From contig NZ_KQ976354.1 in the NCBI RefSeq assembly GCF_000346485.2, positions 3,675,835-3,739,834 of the forward strand: a DNA stretch of 64,000 bases. The letters are read 5' to 3'. The translations under genes were made by a program, and so were the position numbers. The notes beneath the pieces were generated by a model. It worked only from the letters and a program-made list of their open reading frames with translations. It did not search any database and was not told where the DNA came from. Each line of letters opens with the position of its first letter. The stretch's first letter is position 1. Origin of the DNA: Scytonema hofmannii PCC 7110. Lineage in GTDB: Bacteria; Cyanobacteriota; Cyanobacteriia; Cyanobacteriales; Nostocaceae. This document shows, one piece after another, positions 28,578 through 36,670 of the stretch.

Positions 28578-29377
28578 TCTAATAGAGGCTGTAGTGGTGT
28601 ATGGTCGCGGCTCACTAAGAATTCTGGTCTGGGTTTCCCTTTAAAGCTTGGTATATTGTTGATGCTGTTATAAGTGATAATGAGAAGCCTGCGGTCGTAA
28701 GGAGAAATGTTGGGTGCCGATCCGTGTACTAAATTACAGTGAAAAAAAAGGACAGACCCTGAAGGACCTTTTGGTGCAACAAGACCTTTTTCATTAGCTA
28801 GTTTGGCGATCGTTTCTTTACCGAGGGAGTACTTGAGAGCCGCACTAACATTAGATTTCCAGTCATTTTTTTGACCATTAACTTCAGACGACTCTATTTG
28901 TCCCAAGTGAACAAGACTCTCTTTGTGAGAACCAGGAATAAAATACATAGGTCCGTTAAACTCATTAAATTCATCCAAAAAAACGGCTACATTCAATGCT
29001 TTAGGAGATGGCATACCATCTTCTCGATCCCAAAATACAAAGTCTTGATGCCACGGCCACAAATCTCCTCCAAAAGCTGCTTTAAAATTGATTTTAAATT
29101 GGTAAACATAGACATCACTATTGAGAATTTCGCAAGCAGATGTTAGGAGACTGGGGTGACGAACCAAGGAATCAAAAATTTCTGTTGTGGTGTGGCATCC
29201 GTGAAGAGCGCGAACTGTTTTGTTATCTTTTTCTAAAATCCGTCCTGGTGTATCTTTTACTATCAAATCCTCAACAGCAGCTTGCATTGCCGCGACTTCT
29301 TTTGTTGAGAAAAGCTCTAGGATAAATAGTAGACCATGTTCTCCATAATATTCTATTTGCTCTTGTGTTAATTTCAT
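28574..29377 (-). CDS. PhyH-family Fe(II)/2-oxoglutarate dioxygenase
   Basis: 267 residues from the ATG at 29377, chosen because GGAG lies 6 bases before it; an upstream in-frame ATG at 29407 would add 10 residues. The iron triad is visible as H110-Q-D112 (PWHQDF) and H218 (LVHGSAPN), with R229/R230 for 2-oxoglutarate. WHQDFVFW, EDGMP and NGPMYFIPGSH resemble the ectoine/amino-acid hydroxylase branch, which includes free-leucine 5-hydroxylases of cyanobacteria. So hydroxylation of an amino acid or peptide is likely, but the substrate cannot be read. It is the only minus-strand gene between the two inhibitor clusters and is convergent with the exporter, so it has its own promoter. Confidence 0.88.
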   Translation of the reverse strand: MKLTQEQIEYYGEHGLLFILELFSTKEVAAMQAAVEDLIVKDTPGRILEKDNKTVRALHGCHTTTEIFDSLVRHPSLLTSACEILNSDVYVYQFKINFKAAFGGDLWPWHQDFVFWDREDGMPSPKALNVAVFLDEFNEFNGPMYFIPGSHKESLVHLGQIESSEVNGQKNDWKSNVSAALKYSLGKETIAKLANEKGLVAPKGPSGSVLFFHCNLVHGSAPNISPYDRRLLIITYNSINNIPSFKGKPRPEFLVSRDHTPLQPLLD

Positions 29378-29754
29378 GGTTTTCTCCATTTGATTGGTAT
29401 AGGACATACATAACTATTGTTTTGATGCTTCAAACCAACTCATCACTAATAAACACTTTAGTTGATTCATACTCTGTAAATTGCAAACCTTTTCTCAATG
29501 GCGATCGCTCTTTTTAAAAAAATCCTCTTGATAAGTTTTTGGCTCATACAACTTCGACGATGCCCGCTTATTCAAGCAACTATGTAGTGCATTTCAATCA
29601 AAACGTGGTGGCTTTTTCCAATCAAACGGTTCTGTAGTATCAAGAAGATTAATTTTTAATTAAACTCGTTTTTTAGAGAATACGCTTAACTTCGACCTAA
29701 AAATTATCTCTCCTTCATCAACAAAATGCAATACTAATTAAAAAATGTCAGGAG

Positions 29755-29790
29755 ACAGTTAAGACAGTTAAGACAGTTAAGACAGTTAAG
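29755..29790 (+). repeat. ACAGTTAAG 9-mer x4 upstream of mdnA
   Basis: Four perfect, uninterrupted copies of ACAGTTAAG, about 350 bp before the mdnA start. The reverse complement, CTTAACTGT, is the unit of the array at 39889-39981 upstream of the FAAL gene. Sharing between two biosynthetic upstream regions suggests a protein-binding array or a spreading repeat. Confidence 0.9.
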
Positions 29791-30071
29791 CAGATAATTA
29801 AAATATTTACAACATTCAATAAAGAATAATTACAAAATCTAAATTTATCTAATTTTTTTACGACTCTATTGCTGTTTAGGGGAGGGTAGGAACAATGGAA
29901 TTTGGGCTAATTGCGCTCATGATTTGATGCGCTAATTCTCCATTGTATTCGATATAAATCTGCCACGAAAGAAGGTAAAATTCGTGGAGCGAGGACATTA
30001 AATATTTGATTTTTCTGCATACCTAGTTTTCAGTATCTAGTTCCCAGTATTATTACTTGATATTGTGTTTC

Positions 30072-30099
30072 TTGTGTTATTATTGAAGGAATGGTATAA
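30072..30099 (+). promoter_or_regulatory. Candidate mdnA promoter
   Basis: TTGTGT at 30072 and TATAAA at 30094 are separated by 16 bases, giving sigma70-like -35 and -10 boxes about 40 bp before the mdnA start. The match is moderate, and such pairs arise by chance in AT-rich DNA. Confidence 0.35.
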
Positions 30100-30137
30100 A
30101 TAAATCGCTCAAACAAAATTTTCAGGAGGAAATAAAT

Positions 30138-30329
30138 ATGTCTACAAAGACAGTAGAATCAGCAGGTATCGAAGCTGTACCATTTTTTGCACGCTTCTTG
30201 GAAGATCAATCTGTATTAGCGAAGTCAGAAGAGCCTCCTGCAGAGCCTCCTGCAGATCGTCCTCCAGTTCCTCCTTATCCTCCTCTTCCTTTCACCATCA
30301 AATATCCTTCTGATTGGGAAGATCGCTAG
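30138..30329 (+). CDS. mdnA: Microviridin precursor peptide
   Basis: 63 residues preceded by AGGAGG 9 bases before the ATG. The leader carries the microviridin recognition helix PFFARFLE (15-22). The C-terminal core reads T53-I-K55-Y-P-S58-D59-W-E61-D62-R63, matching the conserved TxKYPSDW core that is tied by two esters and one amide. By analogy with known microviridins, T53-D59 and S58-E61 would be esters and K55 would be joined to D62, where well-known members have Glu. Between leader and core lies an unusual Pro-rich spacer (residues 33-51, with EPPAEPPAD repeats and PPVPPYPPLP). There is a single core only. The two ATP-grasp ligases follow directly. Confidence 0.96.
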   Translation: MSTKTVESAGIEAVPFFARFLEDQSVLAKSEEPPAEPPADRPPVPPYPPLPFTIKYPSDWEDR

Positions 30330-30440
30330 ATCTAGTACAAAAAGGCTGACGTATGAAGGCTGAAATGAAAGTAGTGAGCCTATACTGCAAGCTGTATACA
30401 AATTTGCAATGGTAGTCTTATTTCTGCGGGCTATTACCAC

Positions 30441-30469
30441 CTCGTTCCCAGGCTCCGCCTGGGAACGAG
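30441..30469. repeat. Perfect 13-bp inverted repeat between mdnA and mdnB
   Basis: CTCGTTCCCAGGC, loop TCC, GCCTGGGAACGAG. It lies 112 bp after the mdnA stop and 73 bp before mdnB. There is no T-run after it, so it is not a classical terminator, but the RNA hairpin could lower expression of the enzymes relative to the precursor. A related copy is at 39717-39737, which marks it as a dispersed repeat. Confidence 0.85.
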
Positions 30470-30542
30470 AGTTGGGGAGCTACCCATCAGAATTAATGTA
30501 GCTATCATAATTAAATCTTAACACTTGCTCAGAAAAGGTTTT

Positions 30543-31535
30543 ATGCACCTGTCGCGTGATGTTGTTTTATTAATCACCCATAGCGGTGATTTCTTCACAA
30601 TAGATAGAGTGGCAGAAGCTTTGTCAAAAAGAGGAGCGCAACCATTCCGCTTGGACACTGATAAGTTTCCTCTGGAAGTACAATTAACAGCGCACTTTGA
30701 CAAGTCCAAAAGCTACCATAGGCTAGAACATGGTATCGACTCTATCAGCACAGAGCAGGTGCAAGCTGTTTGGATGCGTCGCATTTGGGAACCAGAATTA
30801 AGTCACGAATTAGCACCAAAGTTCCAAGCAGCCTGTGTTCGAGAATCACAGGCAACTTTAGATGGTTTTTGGGACAGTCTTAGGGAAGCTCATTGGGTAG
30901 ATAATTTAGAGCGGATAAATTTTGCACACAATAAGCTGCGTCAACTGCGAGTCGCTTCTGAAGTAGGTTTTGTAACTCCTCGGACTCTTATCACTAATAA
31001 AGCTGAAGCAGTACGAGAGTTTTTTCAACACGTCAACGGAAGAATGGTGAGCAAACTGTTAACTGCTCTTTCCCGCAGTATGGAACCTACCTCGTTCTTC
31101 CTTTACACCAGTGTTGTTAAAGAGGAAGATTTGCATGATGCTGAGTCACTGCGCTATTGTCCAATGGTTTTTCAAGAACAAATTCCCAAGCAGTGGGAAT
31201 TGCGGGTGGTGTATGTGAACGGCAATGTCTTTGTAGGGGCGCTAGATGCGTCTGTTTGTCCAGCATCACAAGTGGATTGGCGGATTCCTGGTGCTGAAAT
31301 TGTTTCATGGCAACATCATCAGATCCCTGATGAAGTCGTTCGTCGTCTTAAAACCTTTATGGCTAGATTTGGGCTTTTGTTTGGAGCCTTTGATTTTATC
31401 CTCACACCATCAGGAGAATATGTGTTTTTGGAAATTAACCCCATAGGAGAGTGGGGAATGTTGGAACGAGATTTGGACTTGCCGATATCTCATGCGATCG
31501 CAGACACTTTACTCCAAAGGAAGGATAATGGCTAA
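30543..31535 (+). CDS. mdnB: Microviridin ATP-grasp ligase (amide-forming type)
   Basis: I chose the ATG at 30543 (MHLSRDVVLLITHSG, preceded by AGAAAAGG) over an in-frame TTG at 30525. The 330-residue protein has an N-terminal peptide-binding lobe (HSGDFFTIDRVAEALSKRGA, FRLDTDKFPLE, VWMRRIWEPEL) and an ATP-grasp fold ending FDFILTPSGEYVFLEINP, where Glu and Asn bind Mg-ATP. By resemblance to MdnB/MvdC it should form the Lys omega-amide ring of the core after the esters are made. It follows the precursor by 213 bp and precedes mdnC by 36 bp. Confidence 0.92.
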   Translation: MHLSRDVVLLITHSGDFFTIDRVAEALSKRGAQPFRLDTDKFPLEVQLTAHFDKSKSYHRLEHGIDSISTEQVQAVWMRRIWEPELSHELAPKFQAACVRESQATLDGFWDSLREAHWVDNLERINFAHNKLRQLRVASEVGFVTPRTLITNKAEAVREFFQHVNGRMVSKLLTALSRSMEPTSFFLYTSVVKEEDLHDAESLRYCPMVFQEQIPKQWELRVVYVNGNVFVGALDASVCPASQVDWRIPGAEIVSWQHHQIPDEVVRRLKTFMARFGLLFGAFDFILTPSGEYVFLEINPIGEWGMLERDLDLPISHAIADTLLQRKDNG

Positions 31536-31540
31536 AATTT

Positions 31541-31568
31541 CATAATTCATAATTCATAATTCATAATT
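31541..31568 (+). repeat. CATAATT heptamer x4 between mdnB and mdnC
   Basis: Four perfect copies fill almost the whole 36-bp gap between mdnB and mdnC and end 3 bp before the mdnC ATG. They leave no Shine-Dalgarno sequence for mdnC. Confidence 0.95.
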
Positions 31569-31571
31569 TTT

Positions 31572-32564
31572 ATGACAGTGTTAATAGTTACTTTTAGCCA
31601 AGACAACGAGAGCATTGCTCTAGTCACTAAAGCAATTGAGGCATTAGGAGAAAAAGCATTTCGTTTTGATACAGACAGATTTCCTATCGAAGTGCAGTTA
31701 GATATTTACCATGGTGAATCAGAGCGCGGAATTATTACTGATGGCGAACAGAAGCTAGATTTGAATGAGGTGTCCTCAGTTTGGTATCGGCGAATGCGCT
31801 ATGGGGAAAAAATTCCCGACACGATGGACAAGCAATTTAGAGAAGCCTCTATTAAAGAATCTCGCGCTACTGTTAGGGGTTTGATTGCTAGCATCAAGGG
31901 ATTCCACTTTGACAAAATGTCAAATGTGGATCTGACTAATAATAAGCAACTACAGCTGCAAGTCGCACGAGAGGTTGGTCTTTTAACTCCGCGTACCTTA
32001 ACTTCAAATAATCCAGAAGCTGTGAAGCAATTTGCCTCTGAGTGTAAGGAGCAGGGTATAGTTACAAAGATGCTTTCTTCCTTTGCTATCTTTGGCGATA
32101 AGGGGGAAGAGTTTGTGGTTTTCACGAATCCAGTGACAGATGACGATTTGGAAAATCTTGAAGGATTGCGTTTTTGTCCGATGACGTTTCAAGAAAATGT
32201 GCCAAAGGCGCTAGAGTTGCGGACTACTATTGTGGGACAGCGTGTATTTACTGCTGCAGTAGACTCCCAACGTTTGCAGAGAGCTACTTACGACTGGCGC
32301 AAAGAGGGGAAAGCTTTATGCGAGAGTTGGCAACCTTACGACTTGCCTGAGAGTGTTGAGAAAAAGCTTCTTAAACTGATGGCTTATTTTGGTTTAAACT
32401 ATGGAGCGATGGATATTATCGTTACACCCGATGGTCGGCATATCTTCCTTGAGGTTAACCCAGTTGGGGAATTTTTCTGGCTGGAGATGTTTTCACCACA
32501 CTTCCCAATTTCTCAAGCAATTGCCGAAATTCTGCATACTGGTGTGGGCTTGTCAAGAAATTGA
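31572..32564 (+). CDS. mdnC: Microviridin ATP-grasp ligase (ester-forming type)
   Basis: 330 residues beginning MTVLIVTFSQDNESIALVTK, as expected for MdnC/MvdD. The motifs FRFDTDRFPIEVQL, VWYRRMRYG, LTNNKQLQLQVAREVGLL, CPMTFQENVPKALELR and IFLEVNPVGEFFWLE cover the leader-binding lobe and the ATP-grasp Mg/ATP site (E-x-N). It is expected to make the two omega-ester rings of the microviridin core. No Shine-Dalgarno is visible because heptamer repeats abut the start. The exporter gene starts 12 bp after its stop, so the genes are one operon. The GNAT acetyltransferase (mdnD) known from Microcystis is absent here. Confidence 0.94.
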   Translation: MTVLIVTFSQDNESIALVTKAIEALGEKAFRFDTDRFPIEVQLDIYHGESERGIITDGEQKLDLNEVSSVWYRRMRYGEKIPDTMDKQFREASIKESRATVRGLIASIKGFHFDKMSNVDLTNNKQLQLQVAREVGLLTPRTLTSNNPEAVKQFASECKEQGIVTKMLSSFAIFGDKGEEFVVFTNPVTDDDLENLEGLRFCPMTFQENVPKALELRTTIVGQRVFTAAVDSQRLQRATYDWRKEGKALCESWQPYDLPESVEKKLLKLMAYFGLNYGAMDIIVTPDGRHIFLEVNPVGEFFWLEMFSPHFPISQAIAEILHTGVGLSRN

Positions 32565-32576
32565 GAAGTTCGTCCG

Positions 32577-34436
32577 ATGCTTTATTCAAAATTCTATTTT
32601 TGGAATATGCAAACTCAAGTTGCTCGCGATCGAGATATGACAAATCCTCTTTCAGGTTTTACTCAATTTTGGGAGGATGTCAGCGTAGTGGCTCAACCTT
32701 ACTGGTATCCAACAGAACCTGGGGACAGAGCATTTTCAGACGTGATTCGCTCGTGGGGGATGCTTGCTCTCCTGATATTATTAATAATCTCGCTCGTGGG
32801 CGTAAGTGCTTTCAATAGCTTCTGGAATCGCCATGTGCTTGATATAGTTATCGAACAGAAAGACCTGTCTAAATATATTGATACGCTATGGATTTCTACC
32901 CTTGGTATTTTGGTAGTAACCCTCTTGGTAGCATTTTCTAGATATGTCAGAAAAAGAATCGCTCTTGATTGGTACACATGGCTGAATAACCACATTTTAG
33001 AACAATATTTGAGCAAGCAAGCCTATTATAAAATTAATTTTAAATCCGATATTGGTAACCCAGATCAACGCATATCTCAAGAAATTGAACCAATTACTAG
33101 CAGTGCTTTACTCTTTTCAGCAACTTTCCTAGAAAAAATGCTGGAAATGATAAGTTTTTTAGTCATTCTCTGGACAATTTCCTCACAAATTGCTATTTAT
33201 CTAGTTATTTATACGATTGTCGGTAATTTGATAGCTGTTTACTTGACTCGAGAACTAAATAAAATTAATCAAGAAGAACTTGAGTTTAAAGCTGACTTTG
33301 CTTATTGTCTGACTCACGTTCGGAAACACGCTGAGTCGATAGCTTTTTTCCAAGGAGAAGAGAAAGAATTAAATATAATTAATCGAAGATTTAATAATGT
33401 TCTGAAAAATGCAGAACGCAGGCTGAACTGGGAAAGAGGTCAAGATATTTTTAACAGATCGTATCAGTCGGCTATCACTGTATTTTCAATGTTTATACTT
33501 ACACCTTTATTTATTACAGGGAAAATTGATTATGGAGAAATTAACCAAGTCAGTTTTTGTTGCTTTCTGTTTTCTAACGCTTTGGGAGAATTAATAGCTC
33601 TATTTGGAAATTCAGGGCGGTTTTCTAGTTACGTTGAGCGCTTGGCTGAGTTTTCGGATGCGTTAGAAGTTGTTACTAAACAACCAGACAATGTCAGTAC
33701 TATTAAAATCATAGAAGACAAGCGTTTGGCTTTTGAGAATGTCACCTTACAAACACCAAACTATGAACAGGCGATTGTCGAAAACTTGTCACTGTCTGTT
33801 CAATCAGGAGAAGGATTATTGATTGTTGGACCAAGTGGAAGAGGAAAAAGTTCTCTATTGAGAGCGATCGCTGGGTTATGGAATGCGGGGACTGGGCGTC
33901 TGATGCGACCTCCCCGAGAAGAAGTTTTATTTTTGCCCCAACGTCCTTATATAATTTTAGGAACTTTACGCGAACAGTTACTCTATCCTCATACAAGACA
34001 AATGAGCGACCCCGAACTTGAAGAAGTTTTGCGACAAGTTAATCTCCAAAATTTGCTTCCCCGTGTGGATGGCTTTGACACAGAAGTTCCTTGGGAAAAT
34101 ATATTGTCGTTAGGAGAACAGCAACGTCTTGCTTTTGCACGGTTATTAATTACTCACCCTAGCTTTACTATCTTAGATGAAGCAACGAGTGCTTTAGATT
34201 TAAACAATGAAGAGAATTTATATCAAAAATTACACCAAACGAAAACAACTTTTATCAGTGTTGGGCATAGGGAAAGTCTCTTGAATTATCATCAATGGGT
34301 TTTAGACCTTTCCGAAGGTTCTACTTGGCAACTTCTGACTGTAGAGGATTATCAATTACAAAAAGAAATTGTCGTAGCTCCACCCGGTAAAGGCTCAAAT
34401 CACAAAAGACGGTCTATCGCTACTAAGAAGGCGTAA
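32577..34436 (+). CDS. mdnE: Microviridin-cluster ABC exporter (SbmA/YddA-like fused permease-ATPase)
   Basis: 619 residues; in-frame ATGs at 32607 and 32637 are alternative starts, and 32637 (MTNPLSGFTQFWEDV) aligns best with the paralogue. Permease spans are followed by an ATPase with GPSGRGKSS, LSLGEQQRLAFAR and FTILDEATSALD. It is highly similar along its whole length to the exporter at 26399 (shared RAFSDVIRSWGML, YYKINF, ENILSLGEQQR), so one arose by duplication of the other. Family knowledge makes it the microviridin exporter. Its C-terminus ends in ATKKA by a frameshift; the residues matching the end of the paralogue continue in another frame (34430-34474). The HTH-like part of the paralogue is missing. 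Confidence 0.92.
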   Translation: MLYSKFYFWNMQTQVARDRDMTNPLSGFTQFWEDVSVVAQPYWYPTEPGDRAFSDVIRSWGMLALLILLIISLVGVSAFNSFWNRHVLDIVIEQKDLSKYIDTLWISTLGILVVTLLVAFSRYVRKRIALDWYTWLNNHILEQYLSKQAYYKINFKSDIGNPDQRISQEIEPITSSALLFSATFLEKMLEMISFLVILWTISSQIAIYLVIYTIVGNLIAVYLTRELNKINQEELEFKADFAYCLTHVRKHAESIAFFQGEEKELNIINRRFNNVLKNAERRLNWERGQDIFNRSYQSAITVFSMFILTPLFITGKIDYGEINQVSFCCFLFSNALGELIALFGNSGRFSSYVERLAEFSDALEVVTKQPDNVSTIKIIEDKRLAFENVTLQTPNYEQAIVENLSLSVQSGEGLLIVGPSGRGKSSLLRAIAGLWNAGTGRLMRPPREEVLFLPQRPYIILGTLREQLLYPHTRQMSDPELEEVLRQVNLQNLLPRVDGFDTEVPWENILSLGEQQRLAFARLLITHPSFTILDEATSALDLNNEENLYQKLHQTKTTFISVGHRESLLNYHQWVLDLSEGSTWQLLTVEDYQLQKEIVVAPPGKGSNHKRRSIATKKA

Positions 34437-34474
34437 CCGCTCGCTACAACGAACACTTAAAGGTGTTAAAATAA
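34430..34474 (+). pseudogene. Frame-shifted end of the exporter gene
   Basis: Read one frame off from the exporter, the bases after its stop encode GVTARYNEHLKVLK followed by TAA. The paralogue ends GFTYRYNKDPKVLQWVRV at the same place. A single-base loss just before this point would explain the premature TAA at 34434. It could also be a sequencing error. Confidence 0.65.
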
Positions 34475-34550
34475 GAGATACATTAGTGAGGATGCCAACT
34501 ACAGGTTCATTGGAACTTGGCGATCGCATAGTTCCATCATATCAACAGCA

Positions 34551-36233
34551 ATGCTAATTCGAAACAAAAAAAAACTAATTACTTTTGAAACTATTAGAAT
34601 TTATGAAAAAACTTATCAATTACCCATTCTAAAAAATCCTAAATTAAAAAAAATTCAAAAAAAAATTCAAGAATGTCAAATCTTACTGAAAGAAGGTATT
34701 AAATATCATTCTTACTTTTGGGACAAAATTAAACGAAAACAAGAAATAAGTCAAGGGCAAACTTTTATAGAAATTAAATCATTAATGAGAGATTATACTC
34801 AAATTATTGATTTTGTAGAGAATTATAAAGATAGTTATCAAGAGTTTTTGTTAAAACTTACAGATGACTGGAAAGATTTATGCAATCAAAAATCCCTTGA
34901 AATTAAAAAGATAAATGATGAAAGAAATAAATTAGAAATAAAAAATTATAAAAACGATCAAATTCTTGAGAAACTGAAATGGGAAAAACAAGAAAATTTA
35001 AAATCGATTTTACTATTAAGCAATACTAACTTTTTAATGTTAGAAAAAATTCAGTTATTGACTGAAGGAATTAAAAATATAGCAGAAGATACTAAAAAGC
35101 AAAAAGACACTATTCAGCAAATAGTTAAAGATTTGGAGGTGTATCAAGAGATTTATGAATACCAGATAAGAGCTACCAAAATTCGTCAAGAAATAGCAAA
35201 AATAGCTGAAACTGCAATCAATCTTGAAAATTTTTTACAAGATTACTTTAGTCCCTTTCAATCTTTAATAGATGAAGTGGTAAAATTAGATGCAGATTTT
35301 TACATAACTGTAGGGGAAATTAAAAATTTAGCAGATAGTGCTTTAAATTCTCCATTGAGTTTATTAAAACTACAAGAATCTAATATAATTTCTGAAAAAC
35401 TTATCGATTTATTAGTGGCAAGTTATGAAAAAAAAGATAGATTAAAAGATGCTTTTAATAAGTCACAACTATTAGACGGACAATTTCAGAATTTTGAATT
35501 AAGTGATGATGTAATCAATTTAGATAAAGTTATTTACTTAATATCTAATTACACATCAGATCGACTTGTCGTACAAAGAAAATTGCTGGGAATAGAAGAG
35601 ACAAATGTTGTCGATACAAATTCTATACTTTCTCTTGAAAAAATAGAATTGGTGGACACAAGCAATAATGATGTTACGTTGCTCGAAGAATTTAAAAGCA
35701 GTAAAAATATCGATTACAGTCAACTACAGAATCTCCTCGAACAGTACAAGTGGAAAGAAGCCGATATTGAAACTGCTAAATTAATGCTAAAAATTATGGG
35801 TAGGAATGATTGGAATGAAGTTTACAAAGAAGATATTAGTAACTTTTCTTGTAAAGCTCTTCATACCATCGATCGCCTTTGGCAACAATACAGCCGTGGT
35901 TATTTCGGCTTTAGTATTCAGCAAAGTATTTGGAACGAAATAGGTGGTCAAGTAGATTATGAAACAGAAAAGAGACTTGGCGATCGCCTTGGTTGGCGAA
36001 AGGAGGGAATCTGGTTAGAATATGACCAACTTACTTTTAATTTATCCCCCATGATACCCATGGGACATCTACCAGTCAAATGGTTACATTATGACCAGAA
36101 TATTTTTGACCTATCCCTAAATTCATCTGCAGAACCCCTTTCAATGGGAGCTTGGCGGGTGGGGTCTTGGCTGGTGTGGCAGATGCACTTATTCTTTTCT
36201 CGTGTAAAAATTTGTAACGATACATTCTCATGA
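34551..36233 (+). CDS. Coiled-coil protein with C-terminal GUN4 domain
   Basis: 560 residues. The first ~380 are Lys/Glu/Ile-rich and helical, with long likely coiled coils (for example around KKQKDTIQQIVKDLEVYQE), and are strongly AT-rich in base composition compared with the NRPS genes. Residues from about 388 form a GUN4 domain: DYSQLQNLLEQYKWKEADIET, DRLWQQYSRGYFGFS, GDRLGWR, LTFNLS and GHLP. GUN4 binds tetrapyrroles in chlorophyll synthesis, but in cyanobacteria the domain is also often fused to signalling or effector proteins, which fits better here. A second WLHYDQ follows, and the end (FFSRVKIC) resembles the usual tail of such fusions. No clear ribosome site. It overlaps the next gene by ATGA. 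Confidence 0.8.
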   Translation: MLIRNKKKLITFETIRIYEKTYQLPILKNPKLKKIQKKIQECQILLKEGIKYHSYFWDKIKRKQEISQGQTFIEIKSLMRDYTQIIDFVENYKDSYQEFLLKLTDDWKDLCNQKSLEIKKINDERNKLEIKNYKNDQILEKLKWEKQENLKSILLLSNTNFLMLEKIQLLTEGIKNIAEDTKKQKDTIQQIVKDLEVYQEIYEYQIRATKIRQEIAKIAETAINLENFLQDYFSPFQSLIDEVVKLDADFYITVGEIKNLADSALNSPLSLLKLQESNIISEKLIDLLVASYEKKDRLKDAFNKSQLLDGQFQNFELSDDVINLDKVIYLISNYTSDRLVVQRKLLGIEETNVVDTNSILSLEKIELVDTSNNDVTLLEEFKSSKNIDYSQLQNLLEQYKWKEADIETAKLMLKIMGRNDWNEVYKEDISNFSCKALHTIDRLWQQYSRGYFGFSIQQSIWNEIGGQVDYETEKRLGDRLGWRKEGIWLEYDQLTFNLSPMIPMGHLPVKWLHYDQNIFDLSLNSSAEPLSMGAWRVGSWLVWQMHLFFSRVKICNDTFS

Positions 36234-36670
36234 CTAACGAGCGCTCAAAAATAGAGCTAATCAAGAATATGAATCTCTCTGATGTAGAAATAGAAATTTT
36301 ACTTTTTGGAAAATGGCGTTTTAATACAGATTGGGAAAAATTTGCTATCTCATTTAAAGATGATATGACCTATGAGCAAACCAGAATTCAAACATTCTTT
36401 TTATCCAAACCTAAAGAATTGATAACAGGTAACAAATTTACTGGCGTGTGGCATATAAATGACAGAAAATTGTGTTTAATTGTTAAAACTGTTCCCAAGT
36501 CATTTTTCAATTTCCAGTTACCAATATTACCTAGAGTATATCTTGCGGATATGGTAGCTAGTGTCAGTTCTTTGCTGATAACAGAAGTGTATGAAATTAT
36601 TCAAATCAATAGTTCTTACTTTCTAGCAAGGGATGTAGATAAATTTTTGGTAGGTACAAAGGTAAGTTAA
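36230..36670 (+). CDS. Small protein of unknown function coupled to the GUN4 gene
   Basis: 146 residues, no recognised family. Its ATG overlaps the stop of the GUN4 gene (ATGA), so translation is coupled and the two proteins probably work together. The sequence is mixed alpha/beta without signal peptide or membrane span. Features are KWRFNTDWEKFAISF near the start, FTGVWHINDRKLCLIV in the middle and VSSLLITEVYEIIQI late; alternating hydrophobics suggest a small beta-barrel or lipocalin-like fold, which is only a guess. Its TAA shares the palindrome TTAA with the stop of the convergent gene. Confidence 0.65.
   Translation: MTNERSKIELIKNMNLSDVEIEILLFGKWRFNTDWEKFAISFKDDMTYEQTRIQTFFLSKPKELITGNKFTGVWHINDRKLCLIVKTVPKSFFNFQLPILPRVYLADMVASVSSLLITEVYEIIQINSSYFLARDVDKFLVGTKVS

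Larger units (their letters stand above)
29378..30137. other. 760-bp intergenic region between divergent dioxygenase and mdnA
   Basis: AT-rich region that should hold promoters for both flanking genes. It contains the ACAGTTAAG x4 array (29755-29790), a HIP1 site near 29502, and a candidate mdnA promoter near 30072-30099. No further precursor peptide or RNA gene was found; the few short ORFs are not convincing. Confidence 0.7.

Noticed and set aside
29755..29790. Tandem 9-mers as a CRISPR array
   Set aside because: Units are contiguous with no spacers, and no cas genes are present.
30441..30469. Inverted repeat as a rho-independent terminator of mdnA
   Set aside because: No T-run follows, and a copy of the arms elsewhere marks it as a dispersed repeat; an effect on mRNA remains possible.
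30525..30542. TTG start for mdnB
   Set aside because: The ATG at 30543 fits the expected MdnB N-terminus and follows AGAAAAGG.
34551..36233. GUN4 gene as a chlorophyll-synthesis gene
   Set aside because: The long coiled-coil N-terminus and the context do not fit the single-domain GUN4 of tetrapyrrole synthesis.
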